Source of the DNA: Ferrimonas pelagia | GTDB taxonomy: Bacteria > Pseudomonadota > Gammaproteobacteria > Enterobacterales > Shewanellaceae | Direction: 5' to 3' | NCBI RefSeq assembly: GCF_039543565.1 | Contig: NZ_BAABJZ010000100.1 | Coordinates: 1 to 64,000 of the forward strand | Length of the DNA stretch: 64,000 nt | Shown here: piece by piece, positions 62,201-64,000 of the stretch | Numbering within the stretch: position 1 is the first letter of the stretch | Layout of the letters: every line of letters begins with the position of its first letter | Program-made: the position numbers and the translations under genes | Notes under the pieces: generated by a model | The model's input: only the letters and a program-made list of their open reading frames with translations | Told to the model about the DNA's origin: nothing | Database searches by the model: none

Positions 62201-64000
62201 AGCTTGGAGCAGCTGCTCGAGCGGCTGTCGGATCTGTTTGCGGTCAAGGCCAGCGACAAGGGGATCGAGCTGCTGTTTGCCATCGCAGCGGACGTACCCA
62301 AACGGCTGATCGGCGATCCGCTCCGGCTCGGCCAGGTGCTGACCAACCTGATCAGCAACGCGCTTAAGTTTACCGAGCAGGGCGAGGTGGTGCTGTCCAT
62401 CAGCAGCTCAGGGACCGATAGCGAGCCTCCGCCGCTGCGCTTTGCGGTGCAAGACTCCGGGATCGGCATGAGCGAGTCCCAGCAGCAACGACTGTTTCAG
62501 TCGTTCAGCCAGGCCGACAGCTCCACCACCCGCAAATACGGCGGTACCGGACTCGGGCTGGCGATCAGTCAGCATCTGATCAGCCTGATGGACGGCGAGA
62601 TCCGGGTCGATTCCGCGCCCGGTGCCGGCAGCACCTTCCACTTCACCATCCCACTCGCCCCCGCGCCCAATGACAGCCCGCCTCCCCTGCTGGAGCTGGA
62701 AAACACGCCCCTGCTGTTGGTCGACGACAACGACACCGCGCTGGAGGTGCTCGAGCGCACCCTGGCCGGTTTTGGCTTCGCGGTGCAACGGGCTCGCAGT
62801 GGCGCGCAGGCACTGGAGCAGCTCCCTCAACGCGCGCAACCCGAGCTGGTGCTGTGTGATTACCGCATGCCCCAGATGGACGGCCTGGCGCTGGCCGGCA
62901 AGCTGATCGAGCGGGGGATCCCGGCCGCTCGGATCCTGATCCTCACCGCCTTCAGCGACGACGCCCTGCAGCAGGGCAGCGACCGGCTCGGCCTGGCGGG
63001 CACCCTGACCAAACCCATCAACCCCAGTCGCCTGCTCGACGCGCTGTTGGGCCTGCTTGGCCAACAGGGTCGCGCCCGCCCCGTGCGCAAGCGCAGCGAC
63101 CAAACCCTCAACGCCGACCAACTGGCGATCCTCCGTGGCAAAACCGTGCTGCTGGTCGAGGACAATCCGATCAACCAAGAGGTGGCCTGTGAATTCCTCG
63201 AACAGCTCGGCCTGACCGTGCACGTCGCCGAGCACGGCAAACGGGCACTGCATAAGTTAGAGCAGAGCCCGTACGATCTGGTGCTGATGGATTGTCAAAT
63301 GCCAGTGATGGATGGCTTTGAAGCGACCGCGGCGATCCGCCAGCAGCTCAACCTCAGCCAACTGCCCATCGTCGCCATGACCGCCAACGCCATGCAGGGG
63401 GATCGCGAGAAATGTCTGGCGGCCGGCATGGATGACCATATCGCCAAACCGATCGATCTGACCCAACTGCATCGCGTGCTGTGGCACTACTTGGGGGACG
63501 ACACGCCGCTCAGCGCCAGCGAGCCGGTGGCCGAGCCTCACGCCGATCACTGGCCCCACCATCCCTTGCTGGATGTCGATCGCGGCCTGCAACTGGTGCA
63601 GGGCAGCAGCAAGCTCTATCGCCGGCTACTGCAACGCTTCTATGAAACCCAACAAGACAGCATGACCCAATTGCAGCGGCATCTGCGCCGGCAGCAATGG
63701 CCGCAGGCAGAGCGGATCGCCCATACCCTTAAGGGGCTGAGCGGCAGCTTGGCGAGCCCGTCGCTGGTAGAGGGCTTCGCCGCGCTGGAGAGCCAAAGTC
63801 GCGTACAGCACTATGACAAAGACCGATTCAGCCAGCTGGATTCCCAGATGCGGTCACTGCTCGATGCCCTGGGGCAGTGGCAGCCCGCCCCGCCCAAGCA
63901 AGTCAGGACCGAGTCGCAACTTCAGCAAGCACTACAGCAACTCAAACCCCTGCTGGCGCAGTACGATCCCAAAGCCGCCGAGCTGGCCGAGCAGCTCGCG
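59270..64000 (+). CDS. Large hybrid histidine kinase, cut by window end
   Basis: Open from a TTG at 59270 (GGAAGGG seven bases upstream) through the window end, 1,577 codons without stop. An N-terminal helix (about 16-34) precedes a dCache-like periplasmic domain (about 40-295; LLADADGRLLAHPNP) and a second membrane helix (about 302-320). Four PAS-type domains follow (about 385-880), then DHp with SHEIRTPMNAI (His about 913), ATPase with GGTGLGLAIS, two receivers (LVLCDYRMPQMDG about 1196, LVLMDCQMPVMDG about 1341) and an HPt domain (HTLKGLSG, about 1485). It may sense an external small ligand and relay to an unlinked partner. Confidence 0.88.
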   Translation, partial: MDRKRKPPPLRRQVLWQLLLPMLLLLALGQALNLYVEQTRWRNEVHQHMEDELALLAERLEGLLARVSQTVNGSVSHLEHGPLPPDPRLYQLTQRHLNDNPALYGSAIALDPALYQRRFAPYSWRDRTGLHSIDIAANAYDYSDGNWDWWSRPKSSNSAIWTPAYFDESAGNILMTSYSAPLFIDGQFHGVITADLALQDLARRLDLSNEELLLADADGRLLAHPNPALILNTQLSDLLADTESNRQLQADARQLGHGVRRLQTADGTASVVAFRRLPQNDWLMILHRPAEQVDAPIREKYRRNLLQLLIYGLLFGLISWLLSRRLLQPLEQLRSRVIALQHGSRTLAPLSHPGTEEIQALDQGLLSMAASLQEREKRLRDAHGNRLAGLLEGMGDQAFYLSMDQGGRILQVSDSVSAVLGYDAAQLRDKFPRLLTDNPANEANWRYQQQALQGEAVPPHPLELRHRDGRARQFNVYLQPIRDEQDQVLGAEALLTDISDEVEAGRWYQSIIEAAPDAILLVEPDGRIVYLNQQVEQLTGYRSNELINQPVEVLLPQSMRARHPQLRERFIRDPRPRPMGRDQDLTLRRKNGSELGVEISLSQLPDSSGQGVKIAAIIRDITERQQDQQALQQAKQQLETITESVPGVVFQLVAEDEPHKVRFTFISGGITTAFGLTPQQVLADPTTVLNCVVDADRRSLEHAMRRSLRRQEDWHMELRMTPHGGEPRWFSIGARLDHDPAGLPRWNGFLLDIAERREMAQQLADSESHFRALFDNAGIAIATLTPNGVIKEINERFLQFAELPTEQLLGQHISQLLPAADRDPFNARLAPLQEGTSAHLACELRYRKPGGELRWADLRAVRLDQDRRPDSALVLTMSDITERRQINDALTQAKNAADAANRAKSDFLANMSHEIRTPMNAIIGMTQLCLQTELAPRQADYLHKIDSASQSLLGLINDVLDYSKIEAGKLELEQTEFSLEQLLERLSDLFAVKASDKGIELLFAIAADVPKRLIGDPLRLGQVLTNLISNALKFTEQGEVVLSISSSGTDSEPPPLRFAVQDSGIGMSESQQQRLFQSFSQADSSTTRKYGGTGLGLAISQHLISLMDGEIRVDSAPGAGSTFHFTIPLAPAPNDSPPPLLELENTPLLLVDDNDTALEVLERTLAGFGFAVQRARSGAQALEQLPQRAQPELVLCDYRMPQMDGLALAGKLIERGIPAARILILTAFSDDALQQGSDRLGLAGTLTKPINPSRLLDALLGLLGQQGRARPVRKRSDQTLNADQLAILRGKTVLLVEDNPINQEVACEFLEQLGLTVHVAEHGKRALHKLEQSPYDLVLMDCQMPVMDGFEATAAIRQQLNLSQLPIVAMTANAMQGDREKCLAAGMDDHIAKPIDLTQLHRVLWHYLGDDTPLSASEPVAEPHADHWPHHPLLDVDRGLQLVQGSSKLYRRLLQRFYETQQDSMTQLQRHLRRQQWPQAERIAHTLKGLSGSLASPSLVEGFAALESQSRVQHYDKDRFSQLDSQMRSLLDALGQWQPAPPKQVRTESQLQQALQQLKPLLAQYDPKAAELAEQLA

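Noticed and set aside
62408..63253. 281-residue antisense frame in the kinase receivers
   Set aside because: Shadow frame; repetitive Gln/Gly/Ala composition.
1..64000. CRISPR arrays, tRNA or rRNA genes, intact insertion sequences
   Set aside because: No regularly spaced repeats, cloverleaf-type sequence, ribosomal core motifs or transposase genes were found by reading.

Overview
This 64 kb window looks like a chromosomal segment of a moderately GC-rich marine-type gammaproteobacterium. The support is the gene content: an E. coli-type GshA, a TorT/TorS/TorR set, a YfcC carrier, GrxB, a CsdA-type DeaD and two formylglycine sulfatases. A Ferrimonas/Shewanella-like organism fits, but that is inference. 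I see no rRNA, tRNA, CRISPR array, prophage or intact insertion sequence.

Layout. 1-12.5 kb: a frameshifted membrane-protein gene, an SDR enzyme, a MerR regulator fused to a methyltransferase behind a 19-bp-spacer promoter, two GNAT acetyltransferases, an RsgA-type GTPase, a YfcC carrier, an ABC-F ATPase, a sulfatase, a second MerR regulator and a decayed solute-binding-protein remnant. 12.5-22 kb: an EamA exporter, then a glutathione block: a nine-cysteine MarR regulator, gshA, two ABC half-transporters forming an asymmetric exporter, and a glutathione synthetase of the eukaryotic fold, followed by a convergent glutaredoxin-2 gene. A palindrome precedes marR and a longer one sharing its half-site precedes gshA, so I read this as one thiol-responsive glutathione synthesis and transport unit. 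22-25.5 kb: ilvE, a thioesterase-like gene and an L,D-transpeptidase-like gene.

25.5-34.8 kb: eleven tightly packed minus-strand genes run DUF523/DUF1722, a MerR regulator, DNA photolyase, an NTF2-like protein, an SDR, an FAD oxidoreductase, DUF1365, a cyclopropane-synthase-type methyltransferase, DUF2878, a chalcone-isomerase-like protein and a DUF3833 lipoprotein. A TGTACA-N12-TGTACA site stands in front. This resembles light or photo-oxidative-stress clusters that combine DNA repair with membrane-lipid modification. 34.9-40.1 kb: torS, torT and torR, with a GNAT gene between torT and torR and no torCAD nearby.

40-53 kb: mixed genes (a SAM-methyltransferase-like protein, a Pro-tRNA editing protein, a Ca/Na exchanger, a glutathione S-transferase, a second sulfatase, a YecR-like lipoprotein, an AraC regulator divergent from a secreted SnoaL-like protein, a YdjM-like membrane protein, and a two-component system whose kinase is frameshifted). 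53-56 kb: the complete AmmeMemoRadiSam trio. 56-64 kb: deaD with a strong promoter and terminator, a DUF6515-like protein, a PAP2 phosphatase, and a giant hybrid histidine kinase cut by the window end. Many genes end in perfect hairpins that lack a T tract, while four have canonical intrinsic terminators.
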